Numbered from the stretch's first letter, positions 49,750 through 60,233 are shown. The stretch is 64,000 nt of DNA from Gammaproteobacteria bacterium (GCA_004172865.1 SEBV01000007.1:332843-396842); one strand, 5' to 3'. Made by a program: numbers and translations. The notes: generated by a model not told the origin, from the letters alone.

Positions 49750-49948
49750 ACCTTCAAGTTAGGGTTCGGTCACAGCCGCTATTTCAATTAGCACATTTAT
49801 AGGTCACTAATAATAATGGTTGCTGATTCGCCAACACATTGGTTAATCTTGTTATATTCTAGGCTTTAGCGATTTTCTTAAATGCTGTCATTTTGATCAG
49901 TGTGTATTGTCTGAAAATCTATCGTTCAATATTAATGTGGAGGGATTT

Positions 49949-50569
49949 ATGAAATTAGGTTCATTGATTGGGTTGTTGATGGCTGCTGGCTTGAGCTTTA
50001 ACGCACAAGCTGCGGTGCATGTAGATATGAAGCCCGGCTTGTGGGAGCACAAATTTAAAATGGATGATAGCTCCGCTAATGCCACACAAAAAGCGCAAGC
50101 AAAGCAAATGCTTAAAGCGGTGGAAGAAATGAAAAAGCAAATGGCAAATCTGCCGCCAGAACAGCGCAAGATGATGGAAGACATGATGGCGCAGCAAGGC
50201 ATCAAAGTGTCTGACAAAGGTATTGATATGGCATCGCAAGGTGTGCAAATCACTAAAGAAGGAACCACAGTAAAAGCTTGTGTAACGCAAGAAGAAATTG
50301 ATCGTGGTGAATTACCTAAAACCAACGATGACTGCGAACAAAAACTTACGCAGACTTCTGCAAAAGTCATAAAACTTTCTTACGTTTGCAAAGGTGAAAA
50401 TCCCATGCATGGTGAAGGTACTGTGATCTTTCAAAACGATAAGTCTTACACCGGCGAAGTTGCTTACACCACGACGATTGAAGGCACACCACAAACATTT
50501 CATGCGGTTCAATCTGGCAAATGGTTAGCGAGCGACTGCGGTAATGTCAAACCTGAGTCCCAAAAATAA
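49949..50569 (+). CDS. DUF3617 exported protein
   Basis: 206 residues from ATG 49949, with GGAGGGATTT ahead. A signal peptide ends at AQA before AVHVDM. KPGLWEHKFKM opens the DUF3617 domain, which has conserved Cys in VKACVTQEE and near the end. The middle contains a Met/Lys/Gln-rich helical stretch (about 45-95). It is probably periplasmic. The family's function is unknown. The upstream frame to 49907 lacks a start as good as this one. Confidence 0.85.
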   Translation: MKLGSLIGLLMAAGLSFNAQAAVHVDMKPGLWEHKFKMDDSSANATQKAQAKQMLKAVEEMKKQMANLPPEQRKMMEDMMAQQGIKVSDKGIDMASQGVQITKEGTTVKACVTQEEIDRGELPKTNDDCEQKLTQTSAKVIKLSYVCKGENPMHGEGTVIFQNDKSYTGEVAYTTTIEGTPQTFHAVQSGKWLASDCGNVKPESQK

Positions 50570-50628
50570 CGTGTTAGATTGCGATATAGTATTTGTAATC
50601 TGTTATTTAAAAATGAGTAAAATTTTTT

Positions 50629-51318
50629 ATGCGTCACGGTGAAAATCACAAAGTTCAACATCTTGGCTGGTTGCGCGCTGCTGTTATGGGCGCGAACGAT
50701 GGAATTATTTCTACCGCCAGTTTGATGATGGGCATTGCAGCTACGCAAACTTCCACCCATGCCGTGTTGATCACCGGTGTTGCGGGGTTGGTTGCGGGTG
50801 CGCTTTCAATGGCTGCTGGCGAATATGTTTCTGTGCGTTCGCAGGCGGATACTGAAGCAGCGGATATTGAACGCGAAACGCAGGAGTTGGTTGAGTATCC
50901 CGCTGCAGAGCTGCGTGAACTTACGGAAATTTATATTGCACGCGGGTTAACGCGCGAACTTGCGCAACAGGTGGCGACGCAATTAACAGCGCACGATGCG
51001 CTGGCAGCACACGCGCGGGATGAATTGGGAATTGTAGAATTTTTGCAAGCACGACCATTGCAAGCGGCAGTTACATCGGCAGCGACATTTGCAGTTGGTG
51101 CATTTATTCCATTAGTAACTGCGTGGTTAGTTCCTGATAAATATTTGATTACTGCAGTTGCAGCAAGCTCACTTGTTTCTCTCGCTGTGCTAGGTGGATT
51201 GGCCGCTAATGTTGGTGGCGCGAGCAAATTTAAAGGCGCTTTACATGTATGTTGCTGGGGTGCAGTTGCAATGGCCTTAACCGGTGCGGTAGGCCATTTG
51301 TTTGGCGTTCAACTGTAA
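50629..51318 (+). CDS. VIT1/CCC1-family membrane transporter
   Basis: 229 residues. N-terminal GANDGIISTASLMMGIA and the second helix GLVAGALSMAAGEYVSV carry the conserved acidic and Met residues of the vacuolar iron transporter family. A cytoplasmic helical region (ERETQELVEYP... EIYIARGLTRELA) and three further helices follow. The bacterial members probably export Fe2+ or Mn2+. No neighbouring gene clarifies the metal. Confidence 0.88.
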   Translation: MRHGENHKVQHLGWLRAAVMGANDGIISTASLMMGIAATQTSTHAVLITGVAGLVAGALSMAAGEYVSVRSQADTEAADIERETQELVEYPAAELRELTEIYIARGLTRELAQQVATQLTAHDALAAHARDELGIVEFLQARPLQAAVTSAATFAVGAFIPLVTAWLVPDKYLITAVAASSLVSLAVLGGLAANVGGASKFKGALHVCCWGAVAMALTGAVGHLFGVQL

Positions 51319-51335
51319 TTTGAATCTTTCATGAG

Positions 51336-51887
51336 TTAGCTTTTGGTTTTATTAATCCATTTCGTGAATTCGCTCCACACCTGATTAATTTTTTTAGCAG
51401 TTTCGTCATCAATCAAATCGCCATTGTCATTAAATTTTTCAGCGGCATTTGTCAAATAAAATTCCGGTTGCTGTAACGTGGGCATATCTAAATAAACCAA
51501 GACTTGTCGAAGATGATTTTGCGCTCCAAATGCACCTAGCGCGTAAGGAGTCCCGCCAATGACTGCAACAGGTTTTTTCGCCCAAGCGTTTTTTCCTTGC
51601 GGGCGTGAACCCCAATCCAACGCATTTTTTAATACAGGAGAATATGAGCGATTATATTCTGGCGTGGCTAATAAAATTGCATCTGCTTGCTCAACGCTTT
51701 TATGCAAATCTTTTACGCTTTGCGGTAAGTTTTCTTCCAAGTCCTGATTGATAAAAGGTAGCCGACTGATATCAATAACATTTACTGTGACATCTGTGGG
51801 CGCCAATTTTTGGAAGGCTTTAACGAGTTTGGTGGTATAGGATTCTTTTCTAAGGCTGCCCGAAAATGCTGCTACTGTGATGCTCAT
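51336..51887 (-). CDS. NADPH-dependent FMN reductase
   Basis: 183 residues, flavodoxin-like fold: AFSGSLRKESYTTKL (phosphate-binding loop), TPEYNRSYSPVLKNALDW, and KPVAVIGGTPYALGAFGAQ. Members reduce FMN, chromate or quinones with NAD(P)H. It is on the opposite strand from the VIT gene, 17 bp from its stop. The NTF2-like gene lies upstream on the same strand. Confidence 0.9.
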   Translation of the reverse strand: MSITVAAFSGSLRKESYTTKLVKAFQKLAPTDVTVNVIDISRLPFINQDLEENLPQSVKDLHKSVEQADAILLATPEYNRSYSPVLKNALDWGSRPQGKNAWAKKPVAVIGGTPYALGAFGAQNHLRQVLVYLDMPTLQQPEFYLTNAAEKFNDNGDLIDDETAKKINQVWSEFTKWINKTKS

Positions 51888-51942
51888 AAAATTCTCCTAG
51901 GTACAAATTAGAAATTTCAGTTAACTGCTTTTGAAGAGATAA

Positions 51943-52383
51943 CTATTTTTTGTCGCTGTCTTTACCTGATTCACTTTCGATTCTTAACTCATCTGCATGG
52001 CGATGAATTAATTTCCACTCATCTTTATCGCGACGAAATATTTCCGTGATTCGTAAATTAAATGGCACCAGTTCTTTCTTGCCTTGAACATGCACCTTTG
52101 CGCGTTGTAATCCCACCCAATAGGCGAGATGTTCACTCGCCGAGAGATGAAGTATTTCAAATTCGGTAGTGCTGCCGGGTGCAAAATTTTTTGAATCATG
52201 TTCCTGCACGGAAAATACATGTTTGGCACCTTGTTCATAATTTCCTTTGGGGCTGAAGAAGGTAGCGGGAGATATGGTTGCTACGATTTTTCCGAGCGGT
52301 GCTGCGTCGCCATTAACGTAGGCGTGAGCAACTTGCTGGCGCTGTTTCATAAATATTTTAAAGTCATCTAAATCTTTACTCAT
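51943..52383 (-). CDS. NTF2/SnoaL-like protein (DUF4440 type)
   Basis: 146 residues from ATG 52383, which has GGGAG six nt upstream. Another ATG directly precedes it and the frame is open further back. [26 protein letters not shown], split here as [14 protein letters not shown] and [12 protein letters not shown], followed by WVGLQRAKV and a [22 protein letters not shown] ending, fits the cone fold of small ketosteroid-isomerase-like proteins. Function is unknown. It may be co-transcribed with the FMN reductase. Confidence 0.75.
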   Translation of the reverse strand: MSKDLDDFKIFMKQRQQVAHAYVNGDAAPLGKIVATISPATFFSPKGNYEQGAKHVFSVQEHDSKNFAPGSTTEFEILHLSASEHLAYWVGLQRAKVHVQGKKELVPFNLRITEIFRRDKDEWKLIHRHADELRIESESGKDSDKK

Positions 52384-52607
52384 CATCCGCTCCCGAAGAA
52401 AAATAAATCGAGTTAGATACTCCTTGTCTAATGGATTTGAATCTGTACGGTGACGCACGTCATTGTCTAGAAAAAATAGATATAGAAGAGCGATGACACG
52501 AAAGTCATCTTTATAAGTGTGGTTTTAAAAAAAGGAGGAATTAAGCAGAGATGAAGATTAGCTAAACATAGGCAATTTGAAAATCGCCTATGTTTAGCGT
52601 GAAGAAC

Positions 52608-53297
52608 TTATTGCTGAATTAATTGCTTAAATATTTCGCTCATAGCTTTATTAATCGCAATAAACTTTTCTTTTTCAGTCAATATTTCCGCGACGTTTTG
52701 TACGTATTTGGAGTTGTCCAACTCATCGCCGCAATTCTCTATAAGTGCAGCGGCGGATTCTTCGGTGGTTTCCAAATGAAATTGAAAGCCATAAATTTGA
52801 TTGTCGATTACGTATGCCTGATTTGCGCAGGCTTCGCTAGACGCAATTAATTGTGCATTTTCGGGCAACGCAAAAGTATCGCCATGCCAATGAAAAACGT
52901 TTTCGCAAGCCGCGAGGATTTTTGCGACGGGATGTAAGCTTCCCGAATTAATTTGCAAGGGAAACCAGCCAATTTCACGATGTGTGTTTTGAGTTACAGG
53001 TGCGCCCAGCACGCAGGCAATTAGTTGTGCTCCCAAACATATACCCATAATTTTTTTGCCGGCCTGAATGGATTCCAGCAAAAATGCTTTCTCCTGCGCA
53101 AGCCATGGGTAAATCGCTTCGTCGTAAACGCCCATGGGGCCACCCATTACGATCAACATATCGAAGCTATCCAGCGAGGGCGGTTGATCGCCGTTATACC
53201 AACGGGTGGTGGTGAGTTTGTGGTCCTGTGCTCGCACATCGCCAATCAAACTACCTATATCTTCAAAGGGAACATGTTGAAGGCTGTGGATACGCAT
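52608..53297 (-). CDS. Class I glutamine amidotransferase-like protein
   Basis: 229 residues. Triad residues: nucleophile Cys in GICLGAQL and the His/Glu in FQFHLETTEES. No synthase domain is attached, so it is a stand-alone GATase of the GuaA-like group, related to proteins annotated as GMP synthase glutamine amidotransferase domain. Substrate unknown; gamma-glutamyl compound hydrolysis is one known role in the group. Confidence 0.85.
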   Translation of the reverse strand: MRIHSLQHVPFEDIGSLIGDVRAQDHKLTTTRWYNGDQPPSLDSFDMLIVMGGPMGVYDEAIYPWLAQEKAFLLESIQAGKKIMGICLGAQLIACVLGAPVTQNTHREIGWFPLQINSGSLHPVAKILAACENVFHWHGDTFALPENAQLIASSEACANQAYVIDNQIYGFQFHLETTEESAAALIENCGDELDNSKYVQNVAEILTEKEKFIAINKAMSEIFKQLIQQ

Positions 53298-53490
53298 AGT
53301 GACTCCGAACTAAGATTGATGGCGCTGAAGATAACTAAAGGACTTATTCCTGTGCAAGCTTGGCTTTATTGGATTTTTCCTGCTTAATGCGAGGGGCCGC
53401 CTCTTTTGCGCGTTTTCGTGCTTTAAGTGGGCAATTTATCATACTAATCATGTATACTCGGAAGAGTCTTTTAACCCCAGGTAAAAAACC

Positions 53491-55146
53491 TTGATAGGCA
53501 AATTTTTTAAGAAACTATTGGGCTCAAATGAAGCACCAGCAGCTCAATCATCCAACACTAATTCTGTAGCAGGGTCAAAATCCCCTGAGGCTAATCGGCC
53601 TCCGAAACATTCCAGTCATTCCAATGCTGGCAAAACTAATTCATCCCGCGAGCAAAGTTCTTCTCCAGAGCAAAAATCTTCCCAAGAACACAAGCCATCA
53701 CGCGAGCACAATTCTCCACGTGATAACAAAAAACCTCGTCCAAAATCGGATCGTCCAGCGCAAAATCAGCGCCGCACGCCACGACCAGCACCGGTTAAGC
53801 ATGAGCCATGGGACCCAGCATCATTTGTAGTGGAAGAGATTGCCGGGAAAACCCGCTTTCAGGATTTGGATCTCGAACCGGAAATTATGCACGCCGTTGC
53901 CGATTTAGGTTTTAATTACTGTTCACCGATTCAAGCCCAATCTTTACCTCATGCTTTACAAGGGAAAGATGTGGTTGGTAAAGCTCAAACTGGTACGGGT
54001 AAAACTGCAGCATTTTTAACTACGATTATTGACGACCTCTTAAAAAATCCCATTCCCGAAAAGCGTTACGCCGGTGAAGCACGCGCATTAATTATTGCGC
54101 CAACTCGCGAACTCGTTATTCAAATTGCTGAAGATGCAAAGCTCCTGTGTAAATACACCGATTTGAAAATCCACACGCTGGTTGGCGGTATGGATTATGT
54201 AAAACAGCAGCGTCATTTACATGAAGATTTGGTGGATATTCTGGTGGCGACGCCAGGACGCCTGCTTGATTTTTGCGGCAATAAAGATGTGTATTTGGAT
54301 CAATTGGAAATTCTGGTTATCGATGAAGCCGACCGCATGCTGGATATGGGTTTCATTCCTCAAGTGCGTCAAATTGTTCGTCAGGCGCCGAAGCGTGAAG
54401 ATCGCCAAACTCTATTTTTCTCCGCCACTTTTACTGACGATGTTCGCAATCTCGTTGAGCAATGGACTTTTGAACCAGTCACTATCGATATCCAACCTGA
54501 AAACGTCGCCAACTCGACAGTAGAGCAACATGTGTATTTGGTATCTACCGAAGAGAAATACACGCTGCTTTATAATTTGATCCAGCAGGAGCATGCGGAA
54601 AGCATGATCGTGTTTGCGAATCGTCGTGATGAATGTCGCGACCTGCAGGAAAAATTATTGCGCCATGGTGTTAACGCCGGATTACTTTCTGGTGAGATCA
54701 CGCAAAACAAACGTGTATCGACACTTGATGCCTTTAAAAATGGCGAAACCAAAGTGCTGGTTGCAACTGATGTTGCGGGCCGCGGAATTCATATCAACGA
54801 TATCAGTCATGTTGTAAATTTCACTTTGCCAGAAGAACCTGAAGATTATGTGCATCGCATTGGCCGTACTGGTCGTGCAGGCAAATCAGGAACTTCCATC
54901 AGCTTTGCATGTGAAGATGATGCGCTGCGTTTAGAGCCAATCGCAAAACTCCTGGGCAAAGAAATTAAATGCGAGCAACCACCTGAGTATTTGTTGCTCA
55001 CGCCACCGGAATTACCGCCAGCGCCAAAAGGTACCCGCGATGATCGCCCGCGTTCATCCGGCGCACGCACCAATCGCAGTGGTGGTAATCGCAACGGCAG
55101 CAGTCGTAGCGGTGGTCAGCGTACAGGTGGCCGTCCTCGCACTTAA
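53491..55146 (+). CDS. rhlB: DEAD-box RNA helicase, RhlB-like
   Basis: 551 residues from TTG at 53491 ([16 protein letters not shown]), with CCAGG upstream. A disordered Ser/Lys/Arg-rich N-terminus (about 15-110) precedes the helicase core: AQTGTGKT (motif I), PTRELVIQ (Ia), VIDEADRML (II), FFSAT (III) and [13 protein letters not shown] (VI). The C-terminus is Arg/Gly-rich. The organisation matches pseudomonad RhlB, which works with RNase E in RNA decay. RhlB is the best name but another DEAD-box paralogue is possible. Confidence 0.88.
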   Translation: MIGKFFKKLLGSNEAPAAQSSNTNSVAGSKSPEANRPPKHSSHSNAGKTNSSREQSSSPEQKSSQEHKPSREHNSPRDNKKPRPKSDRPAQNQRRTPRPAPVKHEPWDPASFVVEEIAGKTRFQDLDLEPEIMHAVADLGFNYCSPIQAQSLPHALQGKDVVGKAQTGTGKTAAFLTTIIDDLLKNPIPEKRYAGEARALIIAPTRELVIQIAEDAKLLCKYTDLKIHTLVGGMDYVKQQRHLHEDLVDILVATPGRLLDFCGNKDVYLDQLEILVIDEADRMLDMGFIPQVRQIVRQAPKREDRQTLFFSATFTDDVRNLVEQWTFEPVTIDIQPENVANSTVEQHVYLVSTEEKYTLLYNLIQQEHAESMIVFANRRDECRDLQEKLLRHGVNAGLLSGEITQNKRVSTLDAFKNGETKVLVATDVAGRGIHINDISHVVNFTLPEEPEDYVHRIGRTGRAGKSGTSISFACEDDALRLEPIAKLLGKEIKCEQPPEYLLLTPPELPPAPKGTRDDRPRSSGARTNRSGGNRNGSSRSGGQRTGGRPRT

Positions 55147-55248
55147 TGCATCCTGACATTGCAAGCGTGAACGTTTCACAAACGAAATAATGAAAAAAGC
55201 GCGCAGAAAAGCTGTGCGCGTGTAGTAAATATCGAACTGGTTTATTGA

Positions 55249-56127
55249 ATGTCATCCACCAAGTCAGCGTTAATAACTCTCCATGTAGGCGCATTTTTAA
55301 TGGCGGCTACGGGGTTGTTTTCGCAGATTATTGATTTGCCTGCCTGGGATATTACCGGTTACCGCACCTGGATTGCGGCAGTGGTATTGTTCGCGTGGGT
55401 GTGGTGGCGCGAGGGCAATATTGCCCTCGATTCCGCGCGCGATTATCGCCGCATGTTGATCCTCGGCGTGCTCCTCTGCGTTCACTGGATTACGTTCTTC
55501 CACGCTATGCAAGTTTCCAACATCGCCATCGGCATGTTATCGCTCTACGCCTATCCGGTAATGACCGTCTTTATGGAGCCCCTGCTCAAGGGAACCAAAA
55601 TCCATTGGGGCGATGTCGCAAGCGGTATGTTCGTCATCATCGGTATTTATTTTCTGGTCCCTGAGTTTGATATCGCTAACAACATGACTCAAGGCGTACT
55701 TTGGGGCGTGGTATCCGCATTTACTTTTGCGTTGCGCAATTTGTTATTGGGCTATTGGTTTAGCGACCAATCCTCAGCGCGGTCCATGAGTTATCAGGTG
55801 CTTATAGTTGCGCTCCTGATGACTCCGGTGATTCTTACCAGCACCCATAAGCCGACTCATGTCGATTGGGGTTTAATACTGGTTCTCGGTTTATTTTTCA
55901 CCGCCTTATCTCACACTTTATTTGGTTATGCACTGCGTTACTTAAAAGCCAAAACGGTCGCGTTAGTCGCTTGTATGCAGCCTGTTTACGGCGTGATCTA
56001 CGGGGTAATTTTTCTGCACAGCATTCCAGACGTGGCTACTTTTGTAGGTGGTGCGATAATCGTTACCGCTGCAATCTACGAATCCCTGCGGGCACATAAC
56101 AAAGCAGCTTTAGCTTTAACAGATTAA
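55249..56127 (+). CDS. EamA/DMT-family transporter
   Basis: 292 residues with about ten transmembrane helices in two EamA repeats, for example GTKIHWGDVASGMFVIIGIYFL (about 115-136) closing the first half and VALVACMQPVYGVIYGVIFL in the second. Drug/metabolite exporters of this kind move amino acids or other metabolites. Substrate is not predictable. It stands alone, with about 100 bp before it and 190 bp behind. Confidence 0.87.
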   Translation: MSSTKSALITLHVGAFLMAATGLFSQIIDLPAWDITGYRTWIAAVVLFAWVWWREGNIALDSARDYRRMLILGVLLCVHWITFFHAMQVSNIAIGMLSLYAYPVMTVFMEPLLKGTKIHWGDVASGMFVIIGIYFLVPEFDIANNMTQGVLWGVVSAFTFALRNLLLGYWFSDQSSARSMSYQVLIVALLMTPVILTSTHKPTHVDWGLILVLGLFFTALSHTLFGYALRYLKAKTVALVACMQPVYGVIYGVIFLHSIPDVATFVGGAIIVTAAIYESLRAHNKAALALTD

Positions 56128-56320
56128 CTGGCAATCGGTTTTTCTACTGCGCTTACATCTCCTCGCTCTTTCTCTCTCACCATTATCTGAAGAACTAATT
56201 TCTCGATCTGATTGATTCGAAAATGTGACCCATCTGCGCTTGGTGGCGGTTTAGTATGGCTCCTATTGGCGAAGCACCAAGTGCGTGCTGATCGCATGGT
56301 TCAATTAGGGGGTAAGTCTC

Positions 56321-57142
56321 ATGTCCAACAATCAAACTACTTCTCGAATGCCGGTGCTTTTTGTTCCGCACGGCGGCGGCCCTATGCCCTTGTTAGGTGA
56401 GCCGAATCACCGTGAGCTAACCGCATTTTTGAAATCTGTTAGTGCAAATTTGCCACGCCCAAAAGCGATTGTCGTCATCACCGCGCATTGGGAAGAGTCT
56501 ATTGCGACTATCTCAAATAGCTCTGCGCCGGGTATGTTGTACGATTATTCCGGCTTTCCGCCGGAGACTTATGAGTTTCAATATCCTGCAGCCGGAAATC
56601 CTGAGCTTGCGCACACTTTGGCGGATTTGCTTAAAGAGCAGGGTATAGCGGCGCGGCTTGATTCAGCTCGCGATTACGACCACGGTACTTTTGTACCCTT
56701 GATGTTGATGTATCCCGAAGCAGATATTCCAGTGGTGCAACTGTCATTGCTGAAGAATTTCGATCCGGCAGCCCACATCGCGCTTGGAAAAGCACTTGCG
56801 CCTTTGCGCGACCAAGGCGTCTTGATTCTTGGTTCGGGTATGTCATTCCATAATATGCAGGCTTTTTTTTCCAGCAATCCAGCAACGCAAGGCAGGAGTG
56901 AACGCTTTGATAGTTGGCTGACTGAAACGCTGATTAATGAGGAATCCAGTGCGGACGAAAAAGCTGCAGATTTAGTAAAGTGGAAAGATGCTCCCGAGGC
57001 GCGCTTCTGTCATCCACGTGAAGAGCATTTGCTACCGCTGCATGTTTGTTTTGGCGCTGGAGTTGTCGAATCACCAACTGCCACTAAGATCTTCAGCAGC
57101 TTTTTGTTTAATACTAAAATCTCTGCGTTTTTATGGTCTTAA
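56321..57142 (+). CDS. Class III extradiol dioxygenase, DODA/LigB type
   Basis: 273 residues. Metal ligands appear in FVPHGGGPMP and ITAHWEES, and DYDHGTFVPLMLMYP with the catalytic His and HPREEHLLPLHV are family hallmarks. E. coli YgiD (DOPA 4,5-dioxygenase-like) is a relative. It would open a catechol-type ring with O2 and a divalent metal. AGGGGGTAAG lies ahead of the ATG. The natural substrate is unknown. Confidence 0.87.
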   Translation: MSNNQTTSRMPVLFVPHGGGPMPLLGEPNHRELTAFLKSVSANLPRPKAIVVITAHWEESIATISNSSAPGMLYDYSGFPPETYEFQYPAAGNPELAHTLADLLKEQGIAARLDSARDYDHGTFVPLMLMYPEADIPVVQLSLLKNFDPAAHIALGKALAPLRDQGVLILGSGMSFHNMQAFFSSNPATQGRSERFDSWLTETLINEESSADEKAADLVKWKDAPEARFCHPREEHLLPLHVCFGAGVVESPTATKIFSSFLFNTKISAFLWS

Positions 57143-57228
57143 CTGGCCATTCTCAAGTGAATTGGTAAAAAGCGTTTTCCAAAACATTGGCTACACTCAC
57201 TAGATATTAAATCTACCAGGTTTAGCCA

Positions 57229-58494
57229 ATGAAGAAGATTTTGGTCGTTGAAGACAGTGAAATGGTCATTAAGGTGATGCGTCACCTTTTTCTGCAATAC
57301 CCTCAATATCAGGCGGTATTCGCGACCAGCATGGCGCAGGCCAAGAGTCTTCTTAATGAGCATCAAGGCGAATTTTTTGCCGCACTCGTAGATTTGAATT
57401 TGCCTGATGCACCCGATGGCGAAGTTGTCGATTATGTTCTCGCACAAAAGTTGCCAGCAATTGTGCTGACCGGCAGTTACGACGAACAGCGACGCGAACA
57501 ATTATTTAATAAAGGCATAGTCGATTACGTTACCAAAGAAGGTCGTTTTGCTTACAACAAAGCGATTGGTTTGATTAATCGACTGGAAAAAAATCAGACG
57601 ATAAAAGTATTGGTCGTTGATGATTCTGATATGCAACGCAAACATGTCAGCAATTTATTTCGTCGACATTTATTTCAGGTTGTAGAGGCGAAAGATGGCG
57701 TAGATGCTATTAAAGTCTTACTTGAAAATCTGGATGTAAAATTATTAATTACCGATTACAACATGCCGCGCATGGACGGCTTTGAATTGGTAAAAAACCT
57801 CCGCTACAAATACGATAAAACCGATTTGATTATGATTGGCGTCTCTGGCGAAAGTACGGAGGCACTTTCTGCGAAATTTATTAAGCACGGTGCCAATGAT
57901 TTTTTGCGCAAACCTTTTTTGCCGGAAGAATTTTATTGCCGGATTATTCACAATCTGGAATACATGGAGTTGGTCGAACAAATCACCAGCGCCGCCCAAC
58001 GCGATCACCTAACGGGTTTATTTCATCGCCATCATTTTTTTAACGCATCGCGAGATACTTATCGTAATGCGCAAGAAAAAGCCATGCCGCTAGCATTGGC
58101 CGTTATTAATGTGGATCAGTTTCGCCAGTTTAATGAAGGCTATGGCCATGACTGGGGCGACCTCGCGTTAAAACATGTGGCCAGCAATCTAACTAATATG
58201 CTCGACCGATTTTTATTGTGCCGTGCGGATGGTGATTATTTCTTTGTATTAATGCCAGGTTTGGATAATGAAAAAGCAGTGGCGTTAATCAGTAGAGTTC
58301 GGCAACTGTTATCTGCTGAAACGCTGGAGGTGAATGGCGAATCAAAACGACTTTATTTCAGCGCTGGCGTGAGCAATCAAACCCAAGGCGGTGTAGATCA
58401 GCAAATAAAATTTGCCACGCATTTGTTACAACTTGCGAAAGAAGCGGGCGGAAACATGGTGTTGGGTGATGACGATGAAGAAGCCGAAAGTTAA
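57229..58494 (+). CDS. Response regulator with two REC domains and a degenerate GGDEF domain
   Basis: 421 residues. REC1 (about 1-120) has VVEDSEMV and VDLNLPDA. REC2 (about 124-245) has VVDDSDMQ, TDYNMPRMDGFEL and the Lys in RKPFLPEEF. The third domain begins RDHLTGLFHRHHFF, but the active-site motif reads RADGDYFF in place of xGGDEF. Without the catalytic Glu-Phe pair it is unlikely to make c-di-GMP and may be a receptor or partner. The 3' end overlaps the convergent rhombosortase gene by 4 nt. No kinase is adjacent. Confidence 0.9.
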   Translation: MKKILVVEDSEMVIKVMRHLFLQYPQYQAVFATSMAQAKSLLNEHQGEFFAALVDLNLPDAPDGEVVDYVLAQKLPAIVLTGSYDEQRREQLFNKGIVDYVTKEGRFAYNKAIGLINRLEKNQTIKVLVVDDSDMQRKHVSNLFRRHLFQVVEAKDGVDAIKVLLENLDVKLLITDYNMPRMDGFELVKNLRYKYDKTDLIMIGVSGESTEALSAKFIKHGANDFLRKPFLPEEFYCRIIHNLEYMELVEQITSAAQRDHLTGLFHRHHFFNASRDTYRNAQEKAMPLALAVINVDQFRQFNEGYGHDWGDLALKHVASNLTNMLDRFLLCRADGDYFFVLMPGLDNEKAVALISRVRQLLSAETLEVNGESKRLYFSAGVSNQTQGGVDQQIKFATHLLQLAKEAGGNMVLGDDDEEAES

Positions 58495-59099
58495 TTTTTT
58501 TGCAGGCGCTTGTTGTTAAACCATAGTCGTCCTAGTTCAATGCCGCCGAATACCAAACCAGCTAGTGCGCCGTATAAATGCGCATCATATGCAACCGGTA
58601 CTGGAAGCAGGGCTTGCAGATCATTGGCTTGATATTGCGTTTGGTGTTCGTGAAAAATTTTTCCAAACAGCAGTAAAACTAAAACACCATTAATCCAGCC
58701 GTTGTGACGTTTGTTCAGCATTAATCCTGCAACAATAAAACCGTGAATCGCGCCCGACAATCCCGCATAAGTTTCATATTCGGGATTTAAATAATAAACA
58801 CTAATGCCCACAGTCACGCAGCAACATAAAATCAGGCTCACGTATTGTTTTATGGATAATGAATTTAGTAAGGCGATTGCGCACAGGAAAAATGCGGCAA
58901 GATTCATCAGAGTGTGCGCCCAACCAAAGTGCACAAAATTACCCGTTAACAATCTCCATACCTCACCATCGGCTACTTTAAATCGTTCAAGACTTAAAGC
59001 TGGAAAGCTAATTGAGCTAAATACCGCAAAAATTGCAATTAAACTAATAACCAGAAGGCTTATGGAAGAATTGGCAGGTAATTTGAATAATTTAATCAT
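58491..59099 (-). CDS. rrtA: Rhombosortase (rhomboid-family protease)
   Basis: 202 residues and about six transmembrane helices. The rhomboid features are EVWRLLTGNFVHFGWAHTLMN (about 46-66), YAGLSGAIHGF with the nucleophilic Ser, and the catalytic His in AHLYGALAGLVFG. The small size and the GLSGxxHG form suggest a rhombosortase, which processes GlyGly-CTERM-tailed secreted proteins. No GlyGly-CTERM target is coded in this window. An ordinary small rhomboid is the alternative. Confidence 0.8.
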   Translation of the reverse strand: MIKLFKLPANSSISLLVISLIAIFAVFSSISFPALSLERFKVADGEVWRLLTGNFVHFGWAHTLMNLAAFFLCAIALLNSLSIKQYVSLILCCCVTVGISVYYLNPEYETYAGLSGAIHGFIVAGLMLNKRHNGWINGVLVLLLFGKIFHEHQTQYQANDLQALLPVPVAYDAHLYGALAGLVFGGIELGRLWFNNKRLQKN

Positions 59100-59337
59100 A
59101 GGTGTCAGATAAACATCACGCTGTTTTAACGGTGGTCAGGTGTCAAAAGTCAAATTGGGATTCAAGATGAATTCAATTGTGAGGAAGAAAATTACATTGC
59201 GGCCTTTTAAAAGCTGGCTAATCTATCATCATCCAGACTTTTATGCCGCTGCTATTATTCGACGTAATATTTATAAAAACCAGCTTCCAGTACACTAGGC
59301 TTATCTCTGAGATTCTAATAAATACCCGGTATGAACC

Positions 59338-60225
59338 ATGGACTTTACCTATTTAACTATCGACCTTCTTAAAAATGTTTTGGATGCAATGCCAGACGGC
59401 ATTTTGATTGTTACCGATAGTCGTAAAATGATCTACACCAATATTCGGTTCCGCGAGCTATGGAGTATTCCAGTAGATACTGATCTGGATGACGAAGGCC
59501 GCGCAATTATGAAATATGCCTTGGCCCAATTAATCGACCCGGATGGATTTCTGCGCACTATTGAATCCTTACACCAAACCGCGCATGCCTTTGAGGATGA
59601 GCTTCATCTGCGTGATGGCAGAGTATTCAAGCGTCGGAGTGTGGCGTTTCAAGATGATGATATCGGCCAATCTAGAATCTGGATTTTCACCGATGTTACC
59701 GCCATTACCTACAGTCATATTGACGTGCTAACCGGCTTATTAAATCGCAATAAATTCGAGCGCCATTTCTCGTCAATAAGCGTAGTCGCAAGCCCACAAT
59801 CTATTGTGGGCATCGCCTTATTTGATCTTGATCATTTTAAATTATTTAACGATACCTACGGTCACGCCGCAGGTGACGATGTGTTAAGACAAATCGGCAA
59901 GGTTATTCGCACGCATTTACAGCGAACATCGGATGCGGGTTACAGGGTGGGTGGGGAAGAATTTTTCCTGCAGTATCACAGCCGTTCACGTGAAGATATT
60001 ATTAGTTTTATCAACAATATTCGCAGTGATATTGAATTACTCGCAATTCCGCACAAAGAAAATACGCCATTTAATTGCGTTACCATTTCTTGCGGCTTTG
60101 GTATTTGCACCCAACCTAAATCCCCGGAGCTTATCTATCGCCAAATAGATAATGCGCTCTACACATCGAAAGCCAATGGCAGAAATCAAATTACGATGAT
60201 TGACTTGGATGAGCTGGAAAATTAA
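59338..60225 (+). CDS. PAS-GGDEF diguanylate cyclase
   Basis: 295 residues. The PAS domain (about 5-125) starts LLKNVLDAMPDGILIVTDSRK, split here as LLKNVLDAMPDG and ILIVTDSRK, and also has RFRELWSIP. The GGDEF domain has DVLTGLLNRNKF, FDLDHFKLFNDTYGHAAGD, and an intact VGGEEF. An RTSD inhibitory-site motif sits five residues before GGEEF. It should make c-di-GMP with product feedback. No transmembrane segment is visible, so it senses a cytoplasmic cue. It stands alone, convergent with the anti-sigma gene 8 bp away. Confidence 0.92.
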   Translation: MDFTYLTIDLLKNVLDAMPDGILIVTDSRKMIYTNIRFRELWSIPVDTDLDDEGRAIMKYALAQLIDPDGFLRTIESLHQTAHAFEDELHLRDGRVFKRRSVAFQDDDIGQSRIWIFTDVTAITYSHIDVLTGLLNRNKFERHFSSISVVASPQSIVGIALFDLDHFKLFNDTYGHAAGDDVLRQIGKVIRTHLQRTSDAGYRVGGEEFFLQYHSRSREDIISFINNIRSDIELLAIPHKENTPFNCVTISCGFGICTQPKSPELIYRQIDNALYTSKANGRNQITMIDLDELEN

Positions 60226-60233
60226 TTAATATT

